Source: Litsea cubeba (lineage: Eukaryota > Streptophyta > Magnoliopsida > Laurales > Lauraceae). From it: 64,000 nt of DNA. Location of the stretch: positions 12,878,137 to 12,942,136 of the forward strand of contig CM022955.1 of assembly GCA_012931725.1 (NCBI GenBank), written 5' to 3'. The position numbers were made by a program, and so were the translations under genes. Positions 8,834 to 22,260 of the stretch are shown here, one piece after another (positions within the stretch are counted from its first letter, which is position 1; the number at the start of each line of letters is the position of its first letter). The notes below the pieces were generated by a model. The model was not told the origin of the DNA. It worked only from the letters and a program-made list of their open reading frames with translations, and searched no databases.

Positions 8834-10789
8834 TGTGAGACCCCGTCCCGAGTTAATCATGATTAACTCTTATTAATCGTACTTATGGCTAATTAAACAT
8901 GTTTAGTCGAATTAATGAAGGCTTAGTACCAAATTGACTTGGTTTAGCCTTAAGAAAATGAATTAAGCTTAATAAGCTTGTAAAATGAATTGTAATTGGA
9001 TTGGATGAGTTTGTGAACTCAAATTAGGAATTGAGGGACTTTTGTGTAAATACGTCTTTATACGTATTTCGTCGAGTACGGAAACTCTCGATGCCAACGT
9101 GCGTATCTCGAGGAGTATGTTCACATCCGTCAAAGACTTGAAGTCGTTTGACGAATATTGATTCAAATGACCATTCATTTGACTTGAATTGTAATTAATA
9201 AAGAATTATGGGGCTAAATGCAATTTGGAGCCTTATATAGGCTAAGCCTCTTGCAAATCCTGAAAACCCTAGCCCCATCTTCATTTTTCACTCTTTTCTC
9301 TTCTTTCTTTCAATTCTCTCTATCAATCATTGAGAGTGAAGTCTTGAAAGTGATTTTGTAAGTGAATTTCCTTCACTTCATCAACCTCTTCATCTTCCTC
9401 AAGTTCAAAGATAAGTTTGGAGATTGTCAAGCTTGGATTCAAGTGTTTTATCTCCAACTCAAACTATTAAAAAGGGTTTTCTTCCTTAGATCTTCAAACA
9501 AGGCAAGTACTTACTTGTTTATATGCTTTGTGATGTTTATGAGTCATTAGAACTCATTTGGGCCAAGAAACCAGAAGATTGGCTTCAGAAACCTGAAGCT
9601 CGAACTAAGCTTTTGGGTGGCTATCGGTCGACCGACAGGTCGACCGATGAACCGACGAGTGAACCGACAGGTATAACCTGTTGGTTTTCCAAAGAATTCA
9701 AGTTCTCTGGAATTCTGACCGATGTGGGTCGGTTCACCGACGTAGTGTGGTCGGTCGACCGATGGGTCGACTGATAGTGTAAAAGTAGTTCAGAATTCAG
9801 GAAATTCTGGCTCGCTGGAATTCGGACCGACGCACCGTCGGTCAACCGTCCAGAAGCCGTCGGTCGACCGATGGGTTGACCGATAGGCGAACCGACGCTG
9901 TGCAGGAAATCGTGAAAATTATCTGTGTTTGAGGCCTAATGTATACAGGCTGAATATTGTTAATGTATAAGCCTTCATAGGTGTAAACTCAAGTTTCTGA
10001 ATACACAATTCAAATGATATTCATCGAAAATAGTACGTGTATTGGAAAATGAATGTTTCACTCATTTGCTTGGCTTAGACGTCTGATAACCATTGGTTAG
10101 TTACCACGTGAAATTGTGAATGAATTACATTGAACATGAATTGCATAATGAACTATTTCTGCTGCAGTAGATGTTTGAGGTGTTCCGGAACCTCATGGAA
10201 GTTAGTGATCTCTGATCAAGACACTGACGTATTCCATACCATTTGACAACCCTTAAATAAAGAGTGTCCATGTAGATATCAACTTAATGATATTACTGGA
10301 TCCGTTATTGTTATTATTGTTAATGAATTGTTTCACTGGATTATTGATAGCTAGAACTATCATAACATGTATGTATTTGTTGAACCGTCGTGTTCATGGT
10401 ACTATTGATGAATGTCACAGGCCCAGATGCCCGTGCCGGTCCTGCCGAGGCCGCGCCGCCAGCGGAGGATGCCCGCCCGATACCTCCAGGAGGTTTAATC
10501 GAGTGGATTTGATCGCTGAGAGCGAAAGAACAAATTTTGAATGTAATTAGAAGTTCCCGTATTGTATTAAATATACGGTGATTGACTTTCTAGAACGTAG
10601 ATTAAACTTGTGTATTATATTTTGTCAATGTATAATTTCCGCCGTTGTATACAGTTGACAGGTAATGTAATTGATATCCCTTGTGAGTTTCGTTTTAGCT
10701 TTTGTTAATTCGAAAATTACGGGAGTAAGTATGAGCTCTCGACTCGGGGTTTGTCCGAGCTAATCAAATCTCGGGACCGGGTCGTGACA
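8834..10789 (+). repeat. 3' LTR of chromovirus
   Basis: A 1956-bp copy of 1902-3856 with the same landmarks: TATA 9234-9240, AGGCAAGT motif about 9501-9508, palindrome cluster about 9623-9893, mini-exon frame 10420-10512. The sequence just before it (AAAAGTTGTAGGGAGT) is a weak polypurine tract. Confidence 0.95.
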
Positions 10790-10988
10790 GCCGATGACGC
10801 TATCTAGGTTAGGTTTCTATTTTAACTGGGTTTGCTTAATTGATTGTGATTGGGTTTCCTATTTAGGGTAGGTTTCTTGCTTAGCAAGCTTGCTTGAGGA
10901 TTTTCTTTATACATTGGTGAATGTAACTAAGTTCATCAAAACACAATAATACGAGTTTACTTGTGTTCTTAATTTTCTCTCTCCCTTC

Positions 10989-11199
10989 TCCCTCAATAAG
11001 GAAAAGTTTGGCTATGTAGGTTGATAGCCCACCAAGGGGAAGGGGTAGGTTGAAGAGGACGTGTATGGAGGTAGTAAAAATAGACATGAATAAGTGTAAC
11101 TTATCTGTGGATTTGGCCTGATGATAGATCAAAATTGTTAAACACAATTAATGTGGCTGACCCCAACATAGTTGGAACAAGGCTTTAATGATGATGATA
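10989..11199 (+). mobile_element. 3' end of an RTE-type LINE, degenerate
   Basis: The conceptual translation contains TCMEVVKIDMNKCNLSVDLA, the recognisable C-terminus of plant RTE reverse transcriptase proteins. It is followed by GTGGCTGACCCCAACATAG, GGCTTTAATGATGATGAT and a (GAT)n end, the 3' tail that RTE LINEs share with Au-type SINEs. Internal stops show it is dead; the 5' part is missing, as usual for target-primed insertion. Confidence 0.75.
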
Positions 11200-12412
11200 A
11201 AATTTGAAAATTCGTATAATCATGATGAAACAAGGTGATGCCTCTTGGGATACTAAGGCAGGCATACCTTGCATATTCTCAAATCTTAATTTCCTAGATA
11301 GGGTACTAATTGTGAGGCCCCGCCTCGTTGTGGACCCTAATAACATTTTATATATTCTAATTATAGTATATTATATATATTTATGCTAATTAGTAGGGGT
11401 TAGCAAGGGTAGTTTAGTCTTTTCCTAGGAATTAGGCCTAGTTTAGAGAATTAGGCTCTTTTTGAGATTTATAGAATTTTTTGGGGTTTAGTTGGACATT
11501 TTTGAGTTAGTTAGTTGGTTAGAGGCCCCTAAGTGTAATTTCTAAGTTAGATAGGGTGTTCTCTTGGAGAATTATGCTAATAACTTAAAATACCCTCATC
11601 CTTATCTGTAACTAAACCAACCAAAGAAGGGCAATTTGGTCAATTGACCTAAACCAATTCCTACAAATATAAACCCAGCCTCAATACCACACCATTCATC
11701 TCTCTCTCTCATGTCCCTTTTTTTTCTCTCTTCCCTCTCTTCATTTCAAATTTCCTCCATCTCTCTCTTTTCCCTCCATCAAAATTAGGACTTCCTACCT
11801 AGATCTAAGCCATCCTCCATCAATGATTAAGAGATCTCTCCAAGCTACAACCATCTACAAGTAAGAGGACCCTTCTCATCTCCTGGATCTCCTTTTTCTC
11901 TACATTCTATGGTGATTTTCATTGGCTAGCTTAATATCCATATAGATTTATCATCTTCTCTTAGAATTCTCCTTCCTTATGCATCCTCTCCATGGGATTT
12001 GGGTGCAGGAGGTATAGATCTGAGTTTTGGGGGCTATTGAGAGAGTTTGGAAGCATAGGAGCTTGGATCTAGAGGCTTTGAGCTTGGGTATAGAAGATCA
12101 AGGAAGGAGACCGTCCTAGGAGACCAAAGGCAAGTACAATATACATCTAGCATATAATGCATGCTTTGTTTCCTTGATCTTTGCCATTTATATGATTTAT
12201 GGATGTCCTGATGTGTAGATCTCTCTATTTGAGGTTTTGTTTATGTGATTTTGGCCATTGATTGATGGGATCTCCCATTTGGAAGATCGATGGCCCATTT
12301 ATGATGGATTGATGGTGGATAAAGGGGTTTTCATGTGTAAAGATGGTTTTGGGATGGAATTTGGATGAAGGAGTAATATTGCGGAATTCTGGGAAATTCA
12401 AAATTTGTGTAC

Positions 12413-12591
12413 ACTCGGTTGACCGGAGACATTGTGGACTTCAAAATAATTAAGAGTTGTGTTTGTTAGTCTGTTCTATAATTTTAGTGTACTCAGTCGA
12501 CCGGGTCTTGCTGAGGTCAATCGGATACACTGTGTAACTGAGAGCAATCTGACAGTTAGGTTGACTTGCCCTTCACCTGCTCGACCGGTGA
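12413..12591. repeat. TCGA/TTGA palindrome cluster in solo LTR A
   Basis: ACTCGGTTGACCGGAG, ACTCAGTCGACCGGGT and GCTCGACCGGTG are spaced over about 180 bp, at LTR offset about 1100-1280. Same position and style as the cluster in the chromovirus LTR but different sequence. Confidence 0.65.
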
Positions 12592-13859
12592 TACTGCACA
12601 CAATGTTTCCAGAACCTGTCATTTTACAATCTGTTCTTATATGGGCCTCATTTAAGTTCCATGTATTCCCCTATTGATGTGCCAAACATGAGTCAAGGGC
12701 TGAGTTTAACCTTGACCCATATAGCCACCCAAAATAGGGTCTATGGTTATGAAATGGACCTCAGTTTGGTCATTAATGGTGATCTAAGATGTCGTTTAAC
12801 AATAGAGCACCAAATACACTTCTCTTAGCATCTAGGATCTCCTTAATTACTGGACTGGGCAAAATGGAACCTTGGACCTGAATGTGTGGCACTGATTTAG
12901 GACTGGACCGACCACTTGTTATTCTCATTATTTGATGGGTATTGATTCACATGATATATTCTTTCTATTCCACTCTATATCCCTTGCGGTTAAACTTAAT
13001 TAATAAATGGAAATGAAGGACCTTAACCTAGGGTTGACCTAGAGGTGACCTTGGATGTTAATGGAGGACATAATCCCTATGTATGTGGCCAGGCCGGCTA
13101 TTGGATGGCCATAGATGGATGGACGTGATGACCATAGAGTAGATGGATCGATTATATGGATTAGGTACTTGTTATGGATGGATTACATGATGGATTTTAT
13201 ATGGATTGACATGATGACGGACTACGAATTAGGATATGGACATGATGATGGATCGTATGGCATGTATGGACTGTGGCATGGACTGGATATGATACTGGAC
13301 ATTGGATGGACTGATGAGACCTTGCTCACGCTAGGGTAGCCTAGCTAGACACTGACCTTATTATGTGGTTCCTATGAGTCGGCTTGAACATCTACATGGT
13401 TGAAGAGCCTAGCGTTGACATCGATCACCTTTGGTAGGGGCTAATTTATATGTAAGGCCATCATGATGAGCTGGTAAGGTGAATGTACGCCGCTAGGGTA
13501 TCACACAACACTGTACGATATCAATATACGGCCGATAGACTTCGGTAATATGATAAACTGGGCTATGATCCCGTGCATTTTCCCACTGCAACTCATATGT
13601 AGTCCGGGAGGACAGTGTCATAATTTCCCGCGGATACAAGCCTGTGTAGATGTGCCATATTGATTAGATGGATAGTTTAGCATGTTTCCTTAATGTTGAT
13701 CCGTGATTGTTTATGTTATTGCACGATCTCCCTAGCATCCATTGTTACTTTATTGATCTTATATGGTCATTATTCCTTTTTTATGCATCCGTACTATGTT
13801 ATTTGGTATACTGTGCTGCTAGGTCCCTTGGGATGTGACCCATTATTATTTGGTGCTTA

Positions 13860-13973
13860 GATATCGTTATCGACCCCATTGCCCCGGAGGGCGAGGCGTT
13901 CCTCAAAGCGCCTCTAGAGGAGGACTATGGGTGGGGTCCGAGCGATGTTGTAGTATTGCCCGAGGATGGATAG
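13860..13973 (+). other. short acidic frame after AG (LTR mini-exon, family A)
   Basis: After GGTGCTTAG, and starting the codon with the last G of the AG, 37 codons are open to TAG. They begin DIVIDPIAPEGEAF and stay acidic and Pro-rich (PLEEDYGWG, VVLPEDG). Same phase and similar composition as the frames at 3488, 17997 and 35992. Translation is not shown. Confidence 0.45.
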
Positions 13974-14327
13974 CCTATTCAGGGGATTTAGTGACTTCTA
14001 TTTTGGGTTTGAGTGTCATTCGTGTGAGGACTGGGGATATTGATTTGTACACACTTATATTCATACTTTGAGACTATGGTTGGACTTGCACCTTACATTT
14101 GACATATGCACTATGAAACCATTGAATCATTATGATGTTGCTTCCGCTTATTTCTTATATTGCTTTTGCACTTAAGATGTTCCTTATTATTATATTTGAG
14201 AAGTTTTAAATTAGTTCTCACTGCGGACCTATGATCTTGGAACTCCCGATATATTCGGAAGACCATCGGTCAAATCCGGGGCCCTTGGCGGTAAATTCGG
14301 GATCCGAAATTGAGGCGTGACACTAAT

Positions 14328-15503
14328 ATCTTGGGATTTTACCCATTTAACTGTCCTTAGACCGGAAATTTTCCTATCAATAGTTGTTGAGGTTTAACAA
14401 TTCCCACAGAATTCTTCGCATGATATCCTAGGGTCATGCGATATCGCACATTTGTTGTACGAATAGTTGTGCAAGAAATATTTAAACATCGATCGTTTAG
14501 TGGCAAATGTGAGGTTTAAGGGTAGCCCAACGTTCATAATCCATAGTATCCTTGTCACTTAATTTAGTTAAAAAAAAAAACAAAACATGGTTGGTATACT
14601 CTACATAAACGCTCCAATTCTCATGTAGTAGCAGTTGTTTTGGCTCCTCTACAACTCCAAACAATGCCATTCTCGACACCACCTAGGTTTCTATTTGAGT
14701 AATTCATCAGAGCAAGTTTTGTGAAAAAAAAAACATTAAAAGATTGATACGGAGATTTGTTGTTAAGGGCACTTACTTGGTATCCACGAGGATTTTGAGC
14801 GAGTTGATTGGGAATTGTTGATGTCTTCCTCATTACCACAGTCATCCATCTCTACTTCTCCCCTCTTAGAAACAACAAGTCTCTTGTCTAGCTCATGTTA
14901 GTCCTGATTCTCCAAGATTAGGTTGCGTACCACTTCCTTATTGATGGGATGCATCCTCGCTGAATTTGTTCTTCAGCCCTCGGTCCATTCTTCAGAATTT
15001 CTATTTGAATGCATGACTTGTCGATTAGGTTGGGGACTCATAGAACCACCCGCGTTAATATTCCCATGTTGACAAACTCCAGTGGTTTGATCTATCATTG
15101 GATAATTGATCTCCCCAAGGTCATGAAATTTAGAGTAATCTGTTAGATATATCATCAAGTGAATGGACTTGCTCATGGACAATCCTACAACTTGGCCAAT
15201 CTTGTTTGAGTTTGTAATATTATTTGGGTTCCATTGATTAACCAACATACGGGGCATTGCTTCTAGATGGATTGGAGTTGGACTGCCCTGCAGATTATTG
15301 TCGAGTTCGCCATCATTCAAAGTCAGCCCACTAGGAATACTTCTTGACAACACCTCATGATCCATATTACCTTATTTACTACTAGGTCCCCTAACCAACA
15401 TTTCTTAGTAAAAGCTCTCAAAATAGGGTGGGGGCATATTATCATCAACGGTCTGATGCAAGTCCCTAGAGTTATCATTATATCTATCCTCCTTGGTGCC
15501 TCC
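14328..15503 (-). other. unassigned spacer with one minus-strand frame (14973-15365)
   Basis: Sequence between two solo LTRs. A 130-codon minus-strand frame (15365-14973) has a plausible protein composition (e.g. VVGLSMSKSIHLMIYL) but I recognise no domain. It may be a decayed LINE or host remnant. No promoter or RNA gene was seen. Confidence 0.3.
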
Positions 15504-16587
15504 TACATTGTAAGGTCCCCGACCTTAATAGGGTGATTAATTTCTTAATATTGGCGATTAGCCTAATTAATTATGATTTTAGCTAATTAGGTGGGTTTAG
15601 TGGCTAAGCGAGTTTCTTTTATCATTAGAAAGTGGTTTGCGAAGTTTAGTTTGATTTTGAGTGCGATTAGTTTTAATAGGGGTTAGGTTGTGATTAACAG
15701 GAAAATTGGGCATTTTTCCGGAAAATTCCGTTTTCACCGAATTTGGGTCCGTTGGGAAGATCTCGTCGCGCTCGTCACTTTCCGTTCTTGACTCGTCGCG
15801 ATTCGATTGCACCGAAGTCCCTCAAATAATTACATTTCTTTTAATCCACTCAAAGAGGGCATTTGAGTCATTTCCTCCTCCATCCCTCACCCTAAAACCC
15901 CATCCCAGCTCATTCATTCGTTTCCTACCTTCATTTGCAACTACTGGAGTTTTTCTTCTCTTCCTCCCTCTTCATTTCTTTTTCTTGCATGTTCCATTGG
16001 AGAAGGGATTCAAGGCCAGCCAAGCTCATCATCTTCTTCCTTTCTTCTGCCTCTACATCTTGACCTAAATTTGGTAAGTTTTCCTCAACCCTTTCTTCCC
16101 TAATTTCCTTCCTCATTGTTGTAGAGATCTTGCATGTTGATGGATTTCCTTTCTTTTTTTTTTCCTTTGTGTTCCTTGAGTGTAGGAGAGAGGCTTGGGA
16201 GAGTTGTTTTGGCTAGAATGTGTGTGGGAGCTTTCTTCCTCCTCAATCTTCTCAATTTCTCTCTAATTTCACTCTCTTTGGTGAAGGCAAGTAGATTAGC
16301 TTTATCTATTGCTCATGCATGTATATTATCTTCACTCTTGACAATGCAATTGCTTAGCAACCCATAATGCCAAGCTTGTCTATGTTTATTTGGATCTCAC
16401 ATGCTAGATTAGGTATTTAATGGGATTGGACCTTAATTGAATGGTTAGGTTTGTTGATAGGAGGAATGGGATGGATGTGGAGAGAGCAAGAGGCTCTTTT
16501 TCTTGTAGGGATGATCTTGGAGGAGAGGGGATTTGATTCTCCAAGGTTTGGACTCAAAATGAGTCATTTTCTGCAATTCTGGACACT

Positions 16588-16725
16588 TGGCTTGAGCCAA
16601 CCTTCAGTTTGCTCGAGCCAAGGAGCCTCTGGGAAGATTGGCTCAAGCGGACCTTAGTTCGCTCGAGCCAAGAAGGTTCTGTGAGCAGTTCACTCGAGCC
16701 AACTTTTGTTCGCTCGAGCTAACTG
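16588..16725. repeat. CTCGAG palindrome cluster in solo LTR B
   Basis: Five to six copies of TTGGCTCGAGCCAA-like palindromes (variants GCTTGAGCC, GCTCAAGC, CACTCGAGCC, CGCTCGAGCT). LTR offset is about 1080-1220, almost the same as the cluster in family A. Confidence 0.75.
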
Positions 16726-17996
16726 CTTCGGGCTCAGGACGACAATCTTCCGGAAGCCATAACTTTTGACCCGTTCGTCGGAATTTGGAGTTCTACATAT
16801 CGTCGGAAAGCCCTCGAGACGTAGAATCCAATGGTATACTAATTTTAATCATCATAGATTGAGAAATAAAAAGGTATTGGACCAATGAACCAAGCCCTTA
16901 TCTCTTTTGGAAAGGGATTGTAAACCTAGTTTGGACCCTAGGTTGGAACCTATTGACCCAACCCTTGCATGACCAATTGGAGGAAATGAAAACGGAGCAT
17001 GTTGGCTTGGTGTGCTTCATCGGTTGTCCGGGATTTTTCGTATATTGACATAACTTGATCGAATGCGTGTGGAATTGAGTTAATTGGTGCCCAACAACTT
17101 CCGTACACCATGGGCTGCCAAATTAGGACACCATTGACTCATTCTCCATACGTACTCCATTGGGGATACGTTCGGTACACGGTGAGCAACTCTTGACCTA
17201 GGATTAGTTTGTTCTTCACTCTTGACTCTTGAATCATGTATCCGTAACTTGTCGTACCTTGTACACTATAATCATGTATACTTGTATAACTTGTAACTTA
17301 ACTTGTAGAATTAGGATGTGATTGGACTTAGAGTGTATCCTTAGGTACCTTGCCTTGTATTGATGAACACGTGTGGATAGACTTGAAAAGAGGACTACTC
17401 ATGGAATTTGGAACTTGACTTGTATCTTGGCTTGACTTAGGAGTAGTCCTCAGCTTGTTATCTTGTACTTGAAAATATATCCACGTGTACTTGTCTTGAA
17501 ACTTGGTTCGTGTACAAACCATCACCATCATCTTGTATTCATGACCAGCTGCAGACTGATGATTATAAAGTGGGCCGGTTACAGGACACTAGGGTGGGCA
17601 GTCGGCTTTGGACGGCGTCTATGGCGCGAATAGCAGGGAGCGGGCTAGGACCAGTGCTGCTATTCCTAGGACCGGGAGCTAGGATCCCCCTAGAGCCGGA
17701 CTTTGGGTATTCGTAGTCGGCTCGGACGTCACTTATACCCCCGTGAGATGGCTAGGACATCCTTGGAGTCCCCTCTTGCTTGACATTGCATTTCATGGAT
17801 GGTTATTCTTATTTATCTTGCTAGGATTTATATTGTTACTTGATTCTTTCAATTATTCATTCTTTATGCCTAGCTTGTACCTTGCTATCTTTTAATCATG
17901 TACTTGTCTTTATTCTCTTTTGAAACATGTTATGAATAATGTATATTGCTTATCTTCTTGCCAACATATTGTTGATCCTTTATTCAATGGTGTGCA

Positions 17997-18080
17997 GAGG
18001 ACACCTACTACTATTACGCCGACCCGGATGCCGAGGCAATCCCAGAGGATCCTCAACCGAGGGAGGAGGACGAGGTATGA
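17997..18080 (+). other. short acidic frame after AG (LTR mini-exon, family B)
   Basis: After GGTGTGCAG, with the codon starting at the last G of the AG, 27 codons read to TGA: Tyr-rich start, then YADPDAEAIPEDPQ and an acidic end (REEDEV). Same phase as the other three LTR families. Confidence 0.45.
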
Positions 18081-18524
18081 GAGTGGGGTGCCGATGACGT
18101 AGCATAACGTCATCACTCCCGGCACTAGTGCACGTTACATGGGGATATCTTTCATCGTGCCACCTCATTTCATCTTTTGGGTTTTTGATCTTTTGAATTT
18201 GTCTATTCTAGCATTGTATATCTTTTGTACCAGGACCTAGGTTTTTGGGATGGTCCTGTTGTTTATAAACTTTATATGTTTTATCTTTTGAAACTTGAAT
18301 ATATATAATGGAATGAAATCCATACTTGCTTTGATATTCCTACAGGTTTATTGTTGTATTTACCGGATAAGTCCCGTTGATTATTTGTTAATGAGGCTTA
18401 ACTACACAATCCTCACAGTGGACTTCGATCCTTGGGCATTAAGGGCAAAATTTTTAATTAGCCCTAAATTTCACACCCTGGATCTGGTTTATTCTCTAAT
18501 CGGGTCCGGGGCCGTGACATACAT

Positions 18525-18847
18525 CATACCTATTTACATTCAAAATATGCAGTGGAGCCTTTGGGCTTGGGATACTAAAAACTCCCCATTTAAAGCACCA
18601 TTCAATTCCAAGTTGTCCAATCTTTCCTTCCCAATGAGATCTTTAATTGCATGTACCAGTTATACTAGGGAGACATCCAATTTCTTGGAGTTGGACATGG
18701 ACAAATTTAAATGATAGGGATATAGTGGTTTTGAATGGTTTGGATTTCTTAGTTGCGCTCTAGTAATGGATTTATTGGACATGGCATTTAAAATTTTATA
18801 GGAGCGGTTCCTCACCATCCCTTCCTTTTCTTGGGTTCACCCTCGCT
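18525..18847. other. unassigned spacer
   Basis: About 320 bp between two solo LTRs. The phrase CTTGGGATACTAA also occurs near 11248, before solo LTR A. No gene or element recognised. Confidence 0.5.
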
Positions 18848-18852
18848 CTCCT

Positions 18853-21583
18853 TGTTGACATAAAAAAAATGTCACTTTGCCTCTTCATACACTTTTAGCA
18901 TCAAGAAGCTACATGAAGATGCATCCTACCACAAACAGGCAATGCTGCTTCAAGCATCAAATCTTGTCAGAATTAATAAAAAACTGCAAGATCATTCAAA
19001 ACTGCCATATGAAGAGTACACATGAAGTTTCGGGTCATTTTGCTATTATTTGGCCTAACTTCACTCTTCCAACAGCTGAACAAGAGCTTCCGGCGGCGGT
19101 GAAGCTGGAGACCCTGATTCACAAAACAAAGCACACAGTTGGCCTCAAAATGTCACTAAAAGGCTCTACATCAAGTTCCATGCCATTTCGACACCGTTTG
19201 GCCCAAAAAGCAAAAAGCCGCAGAAGAGTCAGCTCCCCCGACGGCGACAGCATCAAAGACATCAGATCTTCAATCAGAGCCTATAGATGATCTTAAAATA
19301 CTTCTAAAAGGCTATATGTCAAGTTTTAGGTCGAACTGACAACGTTTGACCCGACATCAACCCTCAAACAACAAAACCAAGCCTCTCGGCGGCGAGAACC
19401 ACCGAGGCCATCACTCATCAAACAGGGCACATGGATGGTCTTAAAATACTTCTAATGGGCTACATGTCAAGTTTTAGGTCATTTCGACAACATTTGACCA
19501 AACTTTGATCTCCCGGAAGCTAAATCAGACTCTCGGCGGCAGGGCCCCTCGAGACCATGATTTCTAAATCGGAGCTAATGGATTATCTTAAAATGACTCC
19601 AAGAAGCTCCCTATCAAATTTCAAGTCAATCGAACATCGTTTGACCGTACATCAAAGCGCGACATCTTAGCGATAAAATCAAGTCTACTAGCGACAGGAC
19701 ATCGTTTGATCCCACACAACTTCAAAACTCAAACGAAAGCCTGTGGTTGATCTTATTTATTGCCATGAAGCTTTACATTAAATTTCAGGTCATTCCGACA
19801 TCGTTTGACCCTGTTTCGGCTTCTGAGGGTAAATTGACAACTCTGCGCAATAAAGTCTTTGGCTTTCCCGGAAAATCATAAACTTTGCCCTCTGATATGA
19901 ACATCTTTTTGTCAGTTTTTTTTGTAGGGAAATCATGCCAAAATATGTACAAAAACACTAAGAAAAATGGCAAAGAAATAAAAAGCGGAAAAAACTAGAA
20001 GACGACCGAAAATCAACGACCAAAAGGGGCAAAAAGCCCCATGGTCGTCAGTGACCCAGGAAATCCATGTCGCCGGATTTTCTCCTAAAACCAATTATGG
20101 TTCCCTTTTAGCGTTTCGAGATGTTTGGCCTTTGTGATTTTCTAAAAATCTGATTTTCAGTGCATGAAATCTGTCAATCTTCAAATTCTCCGTCAAGATC
20201 ATGGGTTCGTCGTTGGACACTTCAAAATCACCAATCGGCCGACCAAGAAAGCACACTTTTTGCCCGACTGATCGAGAAATCGACAGGACAGATGGTACTG
20301 GCCCATTGGTAGTAATTAATATCTGAAATTGCTTGATCATCCTACAACAATCGGCATGAGAAATCCACTGGCGATCAAAGGCTTCCTACGTTGCGGGTAG
20401 AATTTCAAAAGACGCGGCACGGCCCGCAACTCTTCAAATGCTTTGGCAGCCACTTAATGCGGTTAATGACCCATTTTATGACAAATTAATGTGGTTAATT
20501 TCTCATAAAGGCAAGAAATAGGAGTTACAAATCAAGTACAGTCATGGCAATAAACCATGTAACTCATATCATCATGGAGTTTAAATGCAATTAAAAGCCC
20601 ATTATTCTCCAACGGCCAATCAAAATCCAAGAAAAGGGAGTTAGAAAAATACAAATTTAAAAACTTGTAACTCCTCTCATCATGGAGCATTAATGCAATT
20701 AACGCATTTAAAGCCTATAAACTCCCCTCATGGCCACCAAAAGTCTATAAAAGGAGGCCATTTCCACCATTTGAAATAGAACGAAACACACGGAAAAATT
20801 CTGCAAAGTTGCTTCGACGCTCCAACAACAACCTCTCCTCCATTGAAGAAGTTCTGCAGCGAACACCACTACAAGGTAACCAAAGTCCGTTGGGGGGCCA
20901 CTCCTCCAAGGCCTTCTCCTTCTGTCTCCATGGCCTAGACTCGGCTTTTCAGCCCGTTTATTTGGGTTTTTATTGGATATAGGACTTCCTTTTAGTCCTT
21001 ATTCTCTAAAAATCATAGGTCCAAGCCAAGCCAAGAGAATCGAAGGCATCCTCTGTTATCATCTGAAAGATGATGGCGAAGTCCTAACATGACTTGTGAC
21101 CGTCAGTCTGAACGAGTCCGCGCAATCTGCTGAGAAGTTAGATCCCCCTTTCTTACTTTTCAATGTATTTTGTATGTTTTAAAAGAGACATAAAAAAAAA
21201 TCACAACTCTTGTCCTCTCTTTTTTATAAGAATTGTAAATCGCCTTTCATGGTAAAAAACATCGCCTTTCACGGCAAAAACATCGCCTTTCACGACAAAC
21301 AAATGAAAATCGCCTTTTACGGCATTCAAATCAAATCATGTCTCTTTTTTTAACACATGTGCAATGAAAGTTAGAAAAAAGTTAATTTTTTTCCTACTTG
21401 TGAAGGTGGATCTACGAACCACCACTTGTCAATTCCAAGTAGAGTAGAAAATTTGGCATACCCGTACACAAAAAGTTGATGTTCGCTTTTTCTCCGGTCA
21501 CGAAAGGGTTGAAACTTGGAACCCCCCGGACTCTCAAGTCCGCTAACCCTTGAAGTCCCGCGAGCGAAAAAGCGAGCCCATCA
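18853..21583 (+). mobile_element. solo LTR of the Tat-type family, old copy
   Basis: Begins TGTTGACA and ends CCCATCA. It is clearly related along its length to the LTRs at 40566 and 60488 (shared TGTCACTTTGCCTCTTC, AGGCAATGCTGCTTC, TATA region, terminal CATCA) but much diverged. Flanks CTCCT (18848-18852) and CTCCC (21584-21588) look like a 5-bp duplication with one mutation. TATAAAAG lies at 20746-20753. CGCCTTTCACGGC repeats at about 21240-21330 correspond to the repeat block of the younger copies. Confidence 0.85.
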
Positions 21584-21588
21584 CTCCC

Positions 21589-22260
21589 CACTACCACGTC
21601 GTTCCCCTAACCTTCATCCCCACCACCTTTTCTCAAGCAATCTCCTTTCCTCTGCCATAGCTGTTTGGATATAGCAACCCCTCCATGGCAGTTACTAGGA
21701 AGAGATCGTACAACCTCCACTAAATCTTAAGTTGATATCCTTAGATCCATATCATAAAGATCTATAATAAAGTAGGAATACGCCTAACACCTCTCCTCAA
21801 CTCATGGAAATGAAGCAAAGGTGATAATCCTTGTTACCATTATGTGTAGAAATTACCCTCATTTACTCCTAGATTTAGTTTTGCAACACTGGTTGATGAA
21901 GCTCAGAAAACTATGAATTCATCTCCTTTGAGATCCAACCCTCCTCTTATGAAGAGTTCCCTTAACTTCTCTCCCCTCCTCTACTAAAAAATAGGCTAAT
22001 GATGTCTCCCCTCCTACGCAACTCATCTCCCAAAGCCAACCGTCACCTCAAACTTAGTTCATGAGCCAGTTAAAGTAGTAGCTCGTGGGACAATTTTGAT
22101 GCCTCTTCAGCTATGCCTTTTGCTTCAATCGTTAGGGTAGGTTCTCAACCTTCTTGATACACTCTAAAATTCTATAAGTGATATCTCCGACCCCAATCTC
22201 ACTACTAACCATCTCCAGAATGGTGTAGAAAATATCCACATCAAAGGCTGTGCCTTCTAG
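21589..22260. other. unassigned spacer
   Basis: About 670 bp without an open frame of note. Both strands have many stops and I recognise no element. Confidence 0.5.

Larger units (their letters stand above)
1902..10789 (+). mobile_element. Ty3/gypsy chromovirus, nearly complete (Tekay/Del-like)
   Basis: The element begins TGTGAGACC and ends GTGACA. It is flanked by the perfect 5-bp duplication GCCGA (1897-1901 and 10790-10794). Order: 5' LTR, iMet-type primer binding site, gag, protease, reverse transcriptase, RNase H, integrase, chromodomain, 3' LTR. By eye the LTRs differ at about 14 substitutions and one 1-bp indel over about 1955 bp (about 0.7%), so the insertion is recent; using the commonly used grass rate of 1.3e-8 per site per year this is a few hundred thousand years. 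Most differences are C/T or G/A, as expected for deamination of methylated DNA. The coding frame carries one stop in the protease and a Lys at an RNase H catalytic Glu position, so this copy is probably not autonomous. Confidence 0.95.
11311..14322 (+). mobile_element. solo LTR, gypsy-type family A (3.0 kb)
   Basis: Begins TGTGAGGCCCCG and ends GGCGTGACA, flanked by the perfect 5-bp duplication CTAAT (11306-11310, 14323-14327). No internal region remains, so it is a solo LTR left by LTR-LTR recombination. Landmarks: TATAAA 11668-11673; GTAAG 11861; AGGCAAGT 12128-12135; TCGA-core palindromes 12413-12591; GC-rich island about 13490-13640; AG 13859-13860 followed by a short acidic frame to 13973. 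Confidence 0.93.
15509..18519 (+). mobile_element. solo LTR, gypsy-type family B (3.0 kb)
   Basis: Begins TGTAAGGTCCCCGACC and ends GGGGCCGTGACA, flanked by the perfect 5-bp duplication TACAT (15504-15508, 18520-18524). Landmarks: GTAAGT 16074-16079; AGGCAAGT 16285-16292; CTCGAG-core palindromes 16588-16725; GC-rich open block 17545-17716 after CAGCTGCAG; GTGCAG 17992-17997 followed by a short acidic frame. No clear TATA box. Recombined to a single LTR. Confidence 0.93.

Noticed and set aside
17510..17716. Open GC-rich block in solo LTR B as a further exon of the mini-peptide
   Set aside because: It follows a good acceptor (CAGCTGCAG), but I found no donor that joins it in phase with the frame at 17997.
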